Assembly: GCF_019429525.1 (NCBI RefSeq)
Contig: NZ_JAHXZL010000012.1
Span: forward strand, 1 to 64,000
Source: Sphingomonas folli
GTDB lineage: Bacteria; Pseudomonadota; Alphaproteobacteria; Sphingomonadales; Sphingomonadaceae
Direction: 5' to 3'
DNA: 64,000 nucleotides
Below are positions 34,550 through 44,044 of the stretch, piece by piece (the first letter of the stretch is position 1; each line of letters opens with the position of its first letter). Both the position numbers and the translations under genes were made by a program. Under the pieces are notes generated by a model. That model saw nothing but the letters and a program-made list of their open reading frames with translations, was not told the origin of the DNA and ran no database searches.

Positions 34550-35227
34550 TCATCCTGTCGTGCGCGATCCCGCAAGCGCCAGCTTATACGCTGCCTCACC
34601 GACAAACGCTCGCATGGCCGGACGGGTAAGCCTCACGGTTTGCCCCTCTGACAAGCATGCCGCAAACGATGGCGTCAGACCTTCGATCGCTGCTGTGTCC
34701 GCCCGACTGAATGGCTTGGCCATTAATAGCGCATGAGCGCCTGCTGGGTTCTCTCGCACAACACAATCGCCAAACGCTCGCGAAGGCCTGTAGGTCGATG
34801 GCAGCCCTGTGATGTCGCCGTCGAACTCGCTTGCAAGGTCGACCGGGGGTGCGTTTGTCACGGCCGTCGGGACAGGAGCCCCGTGGCCAAAGTCACGCCG
34901 GTAAAGCGCTGGGTAGAGCGCATAGCGGAAAGCCTCCGGCTGCATCCTCATCTCAAGTTTCCCGCCGAATCGACGCGCCGCTGCGTTGAGGCAGGTAAGA
35001 TCCGCTGCCTTCATGCTGGCGTCGAAGAAGCCCGAGCTGTTCGGCACAGTGCGCACAAAGGCGGCCACGGCGGCCCGGCGCCCCTTCTGAGCCACCACGC
35101 AGTCGGCGAACTCGGCGAGGTAGGGTTCTGTCTGCGAGGGTTTGGTCGTCTGTGCGTATGCCGACTGGGTCAGCCCGATGCCGGTAACCGCTATCAGCGA
35201 GATCGAAGCGACGGCATTGATCCTCAT
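34550..35227 (-). CDS. Hypothetical secreted two-repeat protein
   Basis: A 225-residue protein with a signal peptide (AVASISLIAVTGIGLTQSAYAQ). The mature part has two similar units, each starting with a DCVV motif (FADCVVAQKGRRAA; FGDCVVRENPAGAH) and later holding a single Cys (DLTCLNAAAR; FAACLSEGQTV), suggesting two disulfide-bonded helical repeats. GAGAGG lies upstream of the ATG. The function is unknown. About 315 bases (35228-35542) without a gene separate it from the Hachiman operon end. Confidence 0.65.
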   Translation of the reverse strand: MRINAVASISLIAVTGIGLTQSAYAQTTKPSQTEPYLAEFADCVVAQKGRRAAVAAFVRTVPNSSGFFDASMKAADLTCLNAAARRFGGKLEMRMQPEAFRYALYPALYRRDFGHGAPVPTAVTNAPPVDLASEFDGDITGLPSTYRPSRAFGDCVVRENPAGAHALLMAKPFSRADTAAIEGLTPSFAACLSEGQTVRLTRPAMRAFVGEAAYKLALAGSRTTG

Positions 35228-35542
35228 CGTAACCTCTCCCGCGCCGTCGACTTGTATGTCCACGAAGCGGAAGCCATCCTGCCATATAGGATGGGCTTCG
35301 TCGAGGAATCCGCCGGTCTGCAGCGAGCCTTGAAGTTGGCGACGTTAGGCTGGCAAACCGTCCGTTTGGGACCCAGATGTGGACGTTGACGGCGGCTTGA
35401 GCGCCGCCCGGAAGCTGACGTTCGTATATGTGGGAATCGTCCGGCAACCGTAAGCCGTTGATTGCCAGTCCGCGTCGGAGGCGGCGACCGCCTGAAGGCG
35501 ACGAAGCCTCGCTGAAGTGGACTTGCGCCTCCCGCAACGAGA

Positions 35543-38068
35543 TCAGCGGGCCACCCGGCGTATTTCCTCTACCAGCAACGGTGACAGCTCGTACGCTTCG
35601 AGAGTGGCGTCCTTCAGCCAGACACGCGCCTCCGCGATCGTCATGTCCTTGTTGACCGCGGCATCGTTGAGAATAGCTGCGGCGACACGCGACAATCCGA
35701 GGCCCATGAAGCTGATCATCGACCTGTCGGAGGCACCGACCTCAAGATAGAGAGATATCGGGGGGACCGAGCCGGCCATCTCCGACAAGCCGATCTCATC
35801 CATAACCTGTAGAAGCACGGCGCAGTAGCACGACATCAGACGGACCACCTCGAACCGGATCACCTTCTCTATCGTTTCGAGCGTGTTGCGGATCACCGCC
35901 CGCGAGCTTTTCTTTTTGTCGTAGTTGATAGCGTTGTCGATGATCTTCGGGAGCGGGTCGCCGCTCATCCAGAACACCGCCATTAGGGCATGGTACCGGT
36001 GCGATCCGTGGCTCTCCGGAAGCCCCAGCAGGTGCGTGTGGCAAAGCCTCAGCAACGACGCGTAGGAGGTGTATGCTGCGCTGTCGCGCGGATGCGCGGG
36101 GATCAGCGCGCGCACGCTAGCCTTGTCCCTACCCGCTCTGGCGAGAAGCGCCGCGTGAAGCGCCTGCTGCCGGTGCGGTGACAGATTCGGACTCTGGCGC
36201 ACGACTTCAACGGGCAGAGTCAGCACTTCGACCGCCTCGTCGAGTGCGGCCTGGACTCGTTCGGCTGACGCCGACGGCACGCCCGCCGCGGTCAGCCGCG
36301 ACAGGGTGGTTGGCAGCTCGCCGCGCGAATGATCGTCCAGGAGCCGGACGAACAGGGTCTCGAGGTCGCCGTCTGACTTCCTGTCGTCATTATCGTCGTA
36401 CGCAATCGTCGCGACGAGATCCTCCAGCCGCTGCGTAACACCGTCCTGCAGGGCCGGCACGATCTCGCTGTCCCTCTCGTGATCGAGTGGCTTAGCCTTC
36501 CACTCATCATAGTCGATCAGGAAGATGTTGCCCTGGAACTCGCGGCGGAGCCGGCCAGCGCGACCCGCAAGGTTCCAAAAGTCGGTACCCTCCAGAGGCC
36601 TCTGCCTCCCCTTCTCCGGCCTACACATGAAAACGTTGCGGGCCGGCAGGTTCACACCCTGAAGAAGCGTACTGGTGCACACCAGAAAGTCGATCGCACC
36701 ATCCGCGAAGGCATCCTCCACCGCCTGCCGGACCTGCGTTGGCATGTTGGAGTAGTGGAAGCCAACACCTCCGCGCACCGCCGCTGCCAGGACGTAAGAA
36801 GGGTGCACCGACTGGTCGACGAGCTGCGCAAGCGCCTCGCGCCGCGGCGTCGTTTCCCGGTCCGCAAACAGGTCGGCTAGCTGGATGGCTAGGTCCTCCG
36901 CCTCGGCGGCGCCGTTCGCATAGACGATAGTTGGCGCGCCCTTGCCGAGAGCGGCCGATATTTGGACGAGGCGCTCCTTCTTCGACGCGATCGTCTGTCC
37001 GATCACAAACTCGCCGACGAGCGCCTCTTCGCCGCCCGGCTCGATGCTTGAGACAGAGAATTCACCTTGACGCGACGAGGTCACGCGCACGATCAGGAAG
37101 TTCTGCGCAACTGTCGGCTCAGTCGACGGAAGCGTCTCCACGCTATCAAGGCCGAAGGTGCGGCCAAACACGTCCAGGTTGCGGATGCCTGGGCTGGCGA
37201 AAAGCAGCTGCGCATCCGCGCGCCGGCGAAGCAGGTCGTCCACAACCCACTGCAGCAGGATGCCGCGACCCTGGTCGGCGATACTGTGGGCCTCGTCGAC
37301 GATGACGATCTCGGCGCTCATGTCTGCATGCGCTGCTAGCATCAGCTGGGTCCGCTCCTGCGTCATCACGAATATTGCACGCTTCGGCAGCGGCTGATCT
37401 TCGTCGAGCGGCACGGTGAGGATCTCCGGCGCCGCCTCCGTGCCGCGAAACAAGTCAGCCAGATCGCGCGCGACCTGCGCGATCAATGCACGGGTCGGCA
37501 CGAGGTAGACGACGGTGCGCTCCTCCGCTTCTTCGAACACGCGGGCGAGATGGCCCTGGAGTATGAAGGATTTTCCGGCGGACGTTGGCGCAGCGACGGC
37601 GATGCTGCGCCCTTCGCCAAGTTTGCTCCAAAGGTCGTGCTGGAAGCTCGTCAGCAACGCGGGGCGATCCCGCAGCAGGACTCGGCGGCGGTCCGAGAGG
37701 GCCATCTCCTCGATTGCGAGATCCAGCGGAAGGTCCGCGGCGGCACGACCGACGTCCTCGCGCGTCTCCAACGCCGGAAAGTTGCCCAGCCGAGCCAACA
37801 CCACCCGCAGCGCCTGCTGCATGGGCAGCGTCTTCGCGCCCACCACTTCGTAGGTCATGGTCGCCGAGCGGTATGCCTGGCGCCGGTGCATCGGATCATT
37901 CGAACAGGCTAGGATTGCGGAGGCCTGCATCAGGCGGACTGCCTCCTCCATCGTCACCTCGGGGTCGATCGGCCTTCCCAGCTCGCGTGCGAGCCACGTC
38001 CGATGCGCGAGCGCAGCCGCATCATGGAAGCGGCTGTTCCCCCAAATCTGATCGGCCAGTTCCTGCAT
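35543..38068 (-). CDS. hamB: HamB, Ski2-like helicase of Hachiman defence
   Basis: An 841-residue superfamily 2 helicase. Walker A is APTSAGKS (160-167), Walker B is DEAH (258-261), motif V is CTSTLLQGVNLPARNVF near 464-480 and motif VI is AGRAGR (501-506). The remainder is a helical C-terminal region. In Hachiman systems HamB senses damaged or phage-altered DNA and restrains the HamA nuclease. The ATG at 38068, 28 bases after the hamA stop and preceded by AAGGGGG, is preferred over a TTG at 38134 inside hamA. Together with the DUF1837 gene upstream this is a complete two-gene system. Confidence 0.93.
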   Translation of the reverse strand: MQELADQIWGNSRFHDAAALAHRTWLARELGRPIDPEVTMEEAVRLMQASAILACSNDPMHRRQAYRSATMTYEVVGAKTLPMQQALRVVLARLGNFPALETREDVGRAAADLPLDLAIEEMALSDRRRVLLRDRPALLTSFQHDLWSKLGEGRSIAVAAPTSAGKSFILQGHLARVFEEAEERTVVYLVPTRALIAQVARDLADLFRGTEAAPEILTVPLDEDQPLPKRAIFVMTQERTQLMLAAHADMSAEIVIVDEAHSIADQGRGILLQWVVDDLLRRRADAQLLFASPGIRNLDVFGRTFGLDSVETLPSTEPTVAQNFLIVRVTSSRQGEFSVSSIEPGGEEALVGEFVIGQTIASKKERLVQISAALGKGAPTIVYANGAAEAEDLAIQLADLFADRETTPRREALAQLVDQSVHPSYVLAAAVRGGVGFHYSNMPTQVRQAVEDAFADGAIDFLVCTSTLLQGVNLPARNVFMCRPEKGRQRPLEGTDFWNLAGRAGRLRREFQGNIFLIDYDEWKAKPLDHERDSEIVPALQDGVTQRLEDLVATIAYDDNDDRKSDGDLETLFVRLLDDHSRGELPTTLSRLTAAGVPSASAERVQAALDEAVEVLTLPVEVVRQSPNLSPHRQQALHAALLARAGRDKASVRALIPAHPRDSAAYTSYASLLRLCHTHLLGLPESHGSHRYHALMAVFWMSGDPLPKIIDNAINYDKKKSSRAVIRNTLETIEKVIRFEVVRLMSCYCAVLLQVMDEIGLSEMAGSVPPISLYLEVGASDRSMISFMGLGLSRVAAAILNDAAVNKDMTIAEARVWLKDATLEAYELSPLLVEEIRRVAR

Positions 38069-38096
38069 CGGTCCACGCCCCCTTCGTACCGCGGGT

Positions 38097-39134
38097 CTAC
38101 TTCTTGCCGGCGCTCTTCTTCGGTGCCTTTCCAATGGCCGGATGCTTCCAACCGATCTTGTCCTGGAATAAGTTGCGCAGCGTCGCCACCGACGGAACCG
38201 GCATGATGAACATCTCTACCTCCTGATGCTCCATGCCCTTGGCCTTGAGCGCTTTGGCGATCTTCGGAGCAGTCTCCTCCAGCTTCGCGAGAGCCAGCCG
38301 GCGAAACTCCTCCTCCGCATCCATCTCGCATGCCAGCGCGGCCGCGAAAGCGTCGAAATCAAAGGCGACGAGGCAGGAGATGACGTCGTGGCGGTTTGCG
38401 TATCCCGATCCATAAGGATCGAGGAAGTCGAGCATCGCCTTCTTGGCGTCCGGGGTGAGGCCGGACAGGTCGAGGTGACGCTTCACAAGCGTGATCTCGT
38501 GCTTGATCTTCTTGTCGTCTAGGGACTCGGCAATCGACTTCGCCGCTTCTTTTAAGGCTTGGTCGAGGTCGCCGTAGAGCTTAGACTCACCCCAATATAT
38601 GTAGAGCCGCCCCGTGACTGCGCAGTATCGTACATGCACTCCGTCCGCGCCATGCACCGGCATCTCGGTGTTCGTCTTCAGCGACATCTTCGCAACGATC
38701 TGGGGGGCCTCGAGAAGCCACTCAGTCAGTAGATAAAGGATGAGCTCGCCGGCCTCGCCGTTGCGGTTTGTCGCAACATGAGCGCGTTTGAACAGATCGA
38801 ATGCCTCCTGACGAAGCACCTCGAACATCTCCGTGAATTCCTCCGCCGAGACCTTCCCGTATCGTTCATTAAGCTCCGCGACCTGCTGACGGGGCAGGCA
38901 GAAGTTGACGATGTACGTCGAGACAGTGTCCACCAGCTCCGACACCATCGGCTTGCGCTGCCGGAACGCAGGATAGTGGAGACGGAGCGTCAGCGCCTTA
39001 CACTCGGTCTCCACGGTATGATCTACCCCCTTCAGCCGCGCTGACAGCTTCGACAGATCACGCTGCAGCGACGCCAGCGCATCCTCGAGGGCCCCGATTA
39101 AGGGTGCAGCCGGAACGGCTGGGGTATCGGTCAA
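38097..39134 (-). CDS. hamA: HamA (DUF1837) nuclease of Hachiman defence
   Basis: A 345-residue protein with the DUF1837/HamA domain. NRNGEAGELILYLLTEWLL (about 123-141) leads to HGADGVH (161-167) and then YWGESKLYGDL, whose Glu183-x-Lys185 forms the E-x-K of the PD-(D/E)XK-like active site. HamA degrades DNA once HamB releases it, causing abortive infection. The first usable start in frame is a TTG at 39134 without a strong ribosome site, so the exact N-terminus is uncertain. The C-terminus is Lys-rich. Confidence 0.93.
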   Translation of the reverse strand: MTDTPAVPAAPLIGALEDALASLQRDLSKLSARLKGVDHTVETECKALTLRLHYPAFRQRKPMVSELVDTVSTYIVNFCLPRQQVAELNERYGKVSAEEFTEMFEVLRQEAFDLFKRAHVATNRNGEAGELILYLLTEWLLEAPQIVAKMSLKTNTEMPVHGADGVHVRYCAVTGRLYIYWGESKLYGDLDQALKEAAKSIAESLDDKKIKHEITLVKRHLDLSGLTPDAKKAMLDFLDPYGSGYANRHDVISCLVAFDFDAFAAALACEMDAEEEFRRLALAKLEETAPKIAKALKAKGMEHQEVEMFIMPVPSVATLRNLFQDKIGWKHPAIGKAPKKSAGKK

Positions 39135-39294
39135 GGGAGCGCAAGCTCGCAGGGCACGATCGTCATGCTGTCGGTATGCTCACTTGTCGTCGGCGCTCAC
39201 ACATGTTCAAACTCGCTTGCTATGCTCGGGCGCGGCACGCCGTCAATCGAACGAACCTAGCAGGCAACTCCGCGACCGGGGCACAGGAACGATA

Positions 39295-40230
39295 ATGCCG
39301 GACAAGGTATACAAGTACAAACCGTTCGGCGTAAATACCCTGCGGGCGATAACCGAGGCAGAAGTCTTCTACGCTAAGCCGTCCACCTTCAACGATCCGC
39401 TCGACTGCGATCCAACGATCGACGTTGACATAGATCGCCGACACCTCGAGCGACTGCTCTATCGCATGATTGTCAAGCGGAAGAACGAGGATGAGGCCCG
39501 GAGCGAAATTGGGCGGCTACGCTACTATGCGTCCGAGCACGGTGACTACCGGACCGAGCCGGAGGTCGAAAGCTATCTGATGCGCACGCTCGCCAGCGCC
39601 ATCAAGCGGGAGCTGGACCTAGAGTTCGGCGACCAAGGTGTCCTCTCGCTGTCCGCGACATGGAAGAGCGGGCTAATGTGGTCGCACTATGCCGACGAGC
39701 ACCGGGGCATCTGCATTGAGTACGACACCCGCGACCAAGAGCACCCGCGCCTCCAAGCGGTGGACTACAAGGGGCCGCGCGCGATCAAGACGAGCGATCT
39801 GTACCGGTGGAAGGTTCGAGATGACGCGGCCGCAAAGGAACAGGTGTTCAGGACCTACTTCTACACCAAGTCGAACGAGTGGAAGTATGAGAAGGAGTGG
39901 CGGGACATTCGCGACCGCAACGGCGTGACCGACGCGCCCTTCTGCATCACCGCGATCCTGTTCGGACTCCGATGCAACGGGTCGGTCATCAAAAGTATCG
40001 TCAAGCTCCTCAACGATCATCCCCACATCAAAATTTGGCAGGTGCTTCCCAAAGACGAGGGATTCGGTTTGCGCCGGTATCTGGTCGATCGAGACGAGAT
40101 TGATGCGATGGCGGTACAGGAGCCCAGCTTCCTCATGTTCAAGGACATCATTTGGGACGACCTGGACGATCTGGAGGAGCTCGGTCCTGTCGCCGAGATC
40201 GCTGTGTCTGAGGCGGATCCGGTATCCTGA
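39295..40230 (+). CDS. DUF2971 protein divergent from Hachiman
   Basis: A 311-residue protein starting MPDKVYKYKPFGVNTLRAITE, with FYAKPSTFNDPLDCDP and later LMWSHYADEHRGICIEYD, the hallmarks of DUF2971. Other conserved points are YTKSNEWKYEKEWR and the ILFGL strand. DUF2971 proteins are common in bacterial defence neighbourhoods; their activity is not settled. It starts 160 bases from hamA on the opposite strand, sharing a promoter region. The frame opens 37 codons earlier, but this Met fits the family. Confidence 0.85.
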   Translation: MPDKVYKYKPFGVNTLRAITEAEVFYAKPSTFNDPLDCDPTIDVDIDRRHLERLLYRMIVKRKNEDEARSEIGRLRYYASEHGDYRTEPEVESYLMRTLASAIKRELDLEFGDQGVLSLSATWKSGLMWSHYADEHRGICIEYDTRDQEHPRLQAVDYKGPRAIKTSDLYRWKVRDDAAAKEQVFRTYFYTKSNEWKYEKEWRDIRDRNGVTDAPFCITAILFGLRCNGSVIKSIVKLLNDHPHIKIWQVLPKDEGFGLRRYLVDRDEIDAMAVQEPSFLMFKDIIWDDLDDLEELGPVAEIAVSEADPVS

Positions 40231-40574
40231 ACCTCCTCAATGGCCCTTCAATCCGGGCTGAGCTTCGCCGGTGCCGTTCCGGTCAGGACTTATCTTTAAG
40301 CGACGAGACAGCGGCTGCCATACCTCGCACGCGTTCACGGTCGTTCTCGGAACGTTGCGGCATCACGGACATCAGAACCTTAAGGAACCTGATTGGGGCG
40401 AAGGTCCATTCTCTCCGGGCGATGGACGGCAGCATTTGCCACGTGTGGATGCTCACGAATGGTGGTTGCCTGTTGTCGACACCGCGCGTTTAAGGCGTGG
40501 AGTTTTAGGACGGGATTGTGCGCTTCGGTATGACGCAGGCGCCGGCGTTCACAGAACGGTCGTTTGGGGAGCAT
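40231..40574. other. No convincing gene
   Basis: About 340 bases between the DUF2971 gene and the recombinase remnant. Frames are short and overlap on both strands. No repeat or RNA gene is recognised. Confidence 0.35.
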
Positions 40575-41144
40575 GGGTTGTTCGGCGTTCTCGGTTACGC
40601 GCACGTCAGCACCGGAGATCGGGACATCGCCGGAAGGCGGTTGCGGTGGAGGCGGCCAGTTCGGTTCGGGTGTTCACTGACGCTCTGCCCGCCAGGAGCG
40701 TGGAGCACCTTCGGTTTGCCGGACTGTTGGGCTTTGCTCGCGAGGACGACACGCCGGCGATCGTGCGGCTCCACCGGCTGTGCCGCTCGCTTTGGCGAGC
40801 TGCTCACCGCCGTCCAGATGCGATGCGAGCGCGGGATATCGCTCCTCAGCCTGAAGGAGTCGATCGACACCTCGCGCGCGGTCGGCAAACTGATTTTCCA
40901 CTTGTCCGGTGCCATGATCCATTTCGGGCGACGGCTGACCTCCGAACGCACCTTCGACGGCGTCGCCGCGGCACGGACCCAGGGTAAGCCGCCTGCATAC
41001 CGGCCGGGGAAGAAGACGAGGCCAGCGCGGCGCCCAAGCTGGTGGCGGCCAGCGCGCCATCCGCAGAGGCTGCGCGGCAGCTCGAGCTCGGCAGTGTCGA
41101 CCATGTACCGAAAGATGAAGCGGCCCATCGCGCGGTCCGCGTAG
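40575..41144 (+). pseudogene. Serine recombinase (resolvase/invertase) remnant
   Basis: Fragments of a serine recombinase run in order through at least two frames. LGYAHVSTGDRDIAGRRLRW is the catalytic N-terminus (normally GYARVST, catalytic Ser in VST). VRVFTDALPARSVEHL and GLLGFAREDDTPAIVRLHRL follow in another frame. Then come ELLTAVQ, RGISLLSLKESIDTSRAVGK, ERTFDGVAAARTQGK and a terminal STMYRKMKR helix-turn-helix trace. Several frame shifts make it inactive. It marks the right edge of the segment holding Hachiman. Confidence 0.85.
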
Positions 41145-41156
41145 GACCCACTCGCT

Positions 41157-41936
41157 ATGCAACCTGGCAACCCCGTCGCTCTGAGCGAGCGTGAGAAGGA
41201 AGTGCTGCGCCTGCTCCTGGTCGGCCACGACGCGAAGTCCATCGCCCGCACGCTTGATCTGTCGGTGCACACGGTCAACGATCGGCTGCGGGAGGCCCGC
41301 CGTAAGCTGGGCGTGTCGAGCAGCCGCGAGGCCGCTCGACGCCTAGCGGACATGGATGGGACCCGACCCAATTTCGTCGTACACAAGGAATTCGGGCATG
41401 CGGAGGCCCCGTCGTATCCGGAGAGAACCGACCACCCAGCCGTGCCGCGACCCACGCAGCATCGCCTGGCATGGTTTACCGGAGGAATGCTCATGATGTC
41501 CCTTGTCATCGCAGTCGTTGCGCTCTCGACGTTGGTCGGTGGTCCGAACAGCGCGCAGGCGCCCGCCTCGAGCGCGCAATCGGTTTCGCCTCCTGCCGAG
41601 ACCGAGGCGTCATCCGCAGCACGCAGATGGGTCGAGATGCTCGATGCCGGCCAGTGGGATGCCAGCTGGCAAGCGGCCGCCGAGGTGTTCAAGCGCTCCA
41701 TCACCTCGACGCAGTGGCAGGCGAAAAGCCAGTCCGTGCGCACCCCGCTTGGGCACGTTTCATTACGCGTCCTGCAAAGCGCGGTGAAGACCACGACCCT
41801 GCCCGGCGTTCCGGCAGGGGATTACGAGGTGCTACAATTCCAAACTCGGTTCGCCACGAAGCCCGACGGACTGGAGACCGTGGTGCTCTCCAAGGAAGAT
41901 GGAAGCTGGCGGGTCAGCGGATACTTCATCCGCTGA
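41157..41936 (+). CDS. LuxR-type HTH, transmembrane helix and DUF4019 protein
   Basis: A 259-residue protein. Residues 8-66 are a LuxR/GerE DNA-binding domain (LSEREKEVLRLLLVGHDAKS, then IARTLDLSVHTVNDRLREAR). A membrane helix lies near 105-127 (FTGGMLMMSLVIAVVALSTLVGG). The C-terminal part is a DUF4019 domain (AARRWVEMLDAGQWDASWQAAAEVFKR ... GSWRVSGYFIR). It could be a membrane-anchored one-component regulator with its sensor outside. It starts right after the recombinase debris. Confidence 0.8.
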   Translation: MQPGNPVALSEREKEVLRLLLVGHDAKSIARTLDLSVHTVNDRLREARRKLGVSSSREAARRLADMDGTRPNFVVHKEFGHAEAPSYPERTDHPAVPRPTQHRLAWFTGGMLMMSLVIAVVALSTLVGGPNSAQAPASSAQSVSPPAETEASSAARRWVEMLDAGQWDASWQAAAEVFKRSITSTQWQAKSQSVRTPLGHVSLRVLQSAVKTTTLPGVPAGDYEVLQFQTRFATKPDGLETVVLSKEDGSWRVSGYFIR

Positions 41937-41956
41937 TCGCGCAGTCCCCGCGATCG

Positions 41957-42232
41957 TCACAGGCAGTTGCCCGTGGTGCAGACTGCGACCACAGCCAAGA
42001 ACGGCAGCGTTGGCACGGCGGCTATCACATAAACGACCGCCACCACCGCCGGCGCCGTATCGCTCCACTTCGATGTTCGGAAGGCCGCGATGCTCGCCAG
42101 ACCGAGTCCTATCAACACCGCCGCCCAGATCCAATCAGATGCCGGTGTTCGTGGAGTCGTATGAGCGATGGTTATCAAGGCGACTGGAGGGAGCAGCAAT
42201 AAGATCGCCAGGATTCTGAGAGTCGCGCACAT
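41957..42232 (-). CDS. Small three-helix membrane protein
   Basis: A 91-residue protein beginning MCATLRILAILLLLPPVALITI, with further hydrophobic helices (WIWAAVLIGLGLASIAAF and VVAVVYVIAAVPTLPFLAVVAV) and a CTTGNCL end. The family is unknown. Its 3' end faces the DUF4019 gene. The next 417 bases (42233-42649) hold only unconvincing frames. Confidence 0.55.
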   Translation of the reverse strand: MCATLRILAILLLLPPVALITIAHTTPRTPASDWIWAAVLIGLGLASIAAFRTSKWSDTAPAVVAVVYVIAAVPTLPFLAVVAVCTTGNCL

Positions 42233-42649
42233 GGTCTCAGCATGATCGGCTATCTCAATGCCCGCTAGTGGCGCGAGCGCTTTCCAACAAGCGGTCGAGC
42301 CCCTGGCCGGCGCAGCGGATGAGGGCAAAGCAGGAGCTGCGAAAAAGACACGCGAGGCCGGTGCTGGCGGCTAAGGGAGCGCTGGGCTGCTGGAGGAGCT
42401 GCACGCAGGCCTCTTCCGCCACGAGGCGTGTCGCGCATCGGCCCGCCCCCGCATCATAGCCTTGCACCGAAGTCCGACCGTCGCCCGCGCTCGGCGTGCA
42501 GATCATGACCGGCCTTCCTACCCGCGCATGGCCCAGCCTATCGCCAGCAGGGCGCAGGCGCTCCGCCGCGGTCACGCAAGTGGCCTGGCCGCCGCCGCGC
42601 CCCTGTCGCTAAGCGATCAAGGCATACGGCGGCGATCGGTGGGCGACGA

Positions 42650-43381
42650 CTAGCGCACGCGCGTCTCCACGAGACCGGAATTGCCCGTCTTCGAGTTGAC
42701 TGCGTATACGACCAGTCGGACGTCACGCACGTTCGGCATCGTTACCGTGCCCGCGTAGGTTCCCGGCGCCGCCTTGAACGTCAAAGGCGTCACCGACAAA
42801 CGCCGCCTTCCGGACAAAAGCATCGCCTTGACCGAGTAGTCGCTCGCGTCCCAGCGTCCGCCAGGAGTGATCGGGCACCCGCACATGAGCTCGACCTTCG
42901 CAGTGACGGTGAGCGCATCCCCCTTGCGCTCGCTCTGAGGGGTTATGGCCAACCCAGGGAGCTCGACCATCCAACCGTTGCCGGTGGCGATCGCCTCGCC
43001 CGGGACGATCCAGCGCTGCGACCTTACGTGGATGGCGGACCCCGGTCTGGCAAGCGGGCCCTCCACGTCCAGGTCGACGAGGGTCGGTTCATCGATGTCC
43101 AGATCCGCCCGGAACGCCGCCGCATCGTCATCGGCGATGGTCCGCGACCTACCGGCCGCATCCATGATGCGTTCGGTGCTGCCGGTTCCACCCGAGGTGA
43201 CACCGCGAGACAGCACCTTCCCGGTCCTCGCGTCAGTCAAGGTTATCCGGGCTCCGCCGGTGTGGTCCCCGACGAACTTGCCGTCCTGGCTCAGCACCCG
43301 TACGACCACGCTCGTAGTCTCGGCCGCCACCGGCGTGGCAAGCGCCAGCGTCGCGACCAACAACGATACTACTGTTCTCAT
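42650..43381 (-). CDS. Hypothetical secreted protein
   Basis: A 243-residue protein with a signal peptide (VVSLLVATLALATPVAAET). The mature part looks like successive beta domains: SVVVRVLSQDGKFVGDHTGGARITL, then DALTVTAKVELMCGCPITPGGRWDASDY and YAGTVTMPNVRDVRLVVYAVN. The CGC motif is its only cysteine pair. AGGAG precedes the ATG at 43381. It lies in a leftward series with DsbB-like and DUF2946 genes, which suggests its disulfide may be made locally. No family is recognised. Confidence 0.65.
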   Translation of the reverse strand: MRTVVSLLVATLALATPVAAETTSVVVRVLSQDGKFVGDHTGGARITLTDARTGKVLSRGVTSGGTGSTERIMDAAGRSRTIADDDAAAFRADLDIDEPTLVDLDVEGPLARPGSAIHVRSQRWIVPGEAIATGNGWMVELPGLAITPQSERKGDALTVTAKVELMCGCPITPGGRWDASDYSVKAMLLSGRRRLSVTPLTFKAAPGTYAGTVTMPNVRDVRLVVYAVNSKTGNSGLVETRVR

Positions 43382-43461
43382 CTTGATAGCTCCTGTGTTC
43401 CGCCGCAACCAGCATCGCGCCGTGCTCGAACTTAGAAGATGCCCGAGCACGGCGCGATCGA

Positions 43462-43896
43462 TCAGCGCCAGGCTTGGCGCGCAGATGATTCGAAGATCAC
43501 GCCAAGCTGAAAGGACATGATCAGGATGGCGCATGAGGAGAGAAGGGTCGAGTCGAACCAGATCGGGTCATGGAAAGCGAAGGTTCCTTTGAACATCTTC
43601 ATCCAACCGCCATTGAAATTCTGCATCATGGCGACACCCAGACCGAGTACGGCGATCGCCATCGACGTGTACCTGAGCAGGAACCGGTTCGCGTACGGAA
43701 CCATCAGTATGGCGACTCCCAGGAGCCCGATGGCCGAGCGCTGAACACGGCAGAACGGACAGGCATACGTCGCCTGCGTGAGATCCAGCGTCCATGTGAA
43801 GAGGCTGATCGCGATGGAGACCAGCCCGGCCACGAGCAGGAAGCGGCGGGTGGCGATGTAGGCGAACGTCGGCTCGCTATTTCGAATGCTGAACAT
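43462..43896 (-). CDS. DsbB-like membrane oxidoreductase
   Basis: A 144-residue protein with four probable transmembrane helices. After the first helix lies ATYACPFCRVQRSAIGLLG, the CxxC-x-x-QR signature of DsbB-type quinone-linked oxidases. The second periplasmic cysteine pair of classical DsbB is absent; the only other Cys (SSCAILI) lies in the last helix. GGAG precedes the ATG. A DsbA-like gene lies divergently about 775 bases away, so a reduced disulfide relay is plausible. Confidence 0.6.
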   Translation of the reverse strand: MFSIRNSEPTFAYIATRRFLLVAGLVSIAISLFTWTLDLTQATYACPFCRVQRSAIGLLGVAILMVPYANRFLLRYTSMAIAVLGLGVAMMQNFNGGWMKMFKGTFAFHDPIWFDSTLLSSCAILIMSFQLGVIFESSARQAWR

Positions 43897-44044
43897 GATT
43901 GCTCCTCGACCACAGCCCACGACTCCGCATCGACACGTCGAAGTTCGTCGACGAGGTGTCGCAAAGGGACGGCGGGCTGCCATGGATGCCCACGGCCGAT
44001 GACTTCGCGGCCGCAGGTACGCTTCAGAAGCGGCTTGACGCCGC

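Noticed and set aside
40595..41794. 399-residue leftward frame
   Set aside because: It is antisense to the recombinase remnant and the HTH/DUF4019 gene. The sense strand carries recognisable motifs; this frame does not.
42255..42575. 106-codon leftward frame with several cysteines
   Set aside because: No ribosome site or family match, and opposite-strand frames are equally long. Left unassigned.
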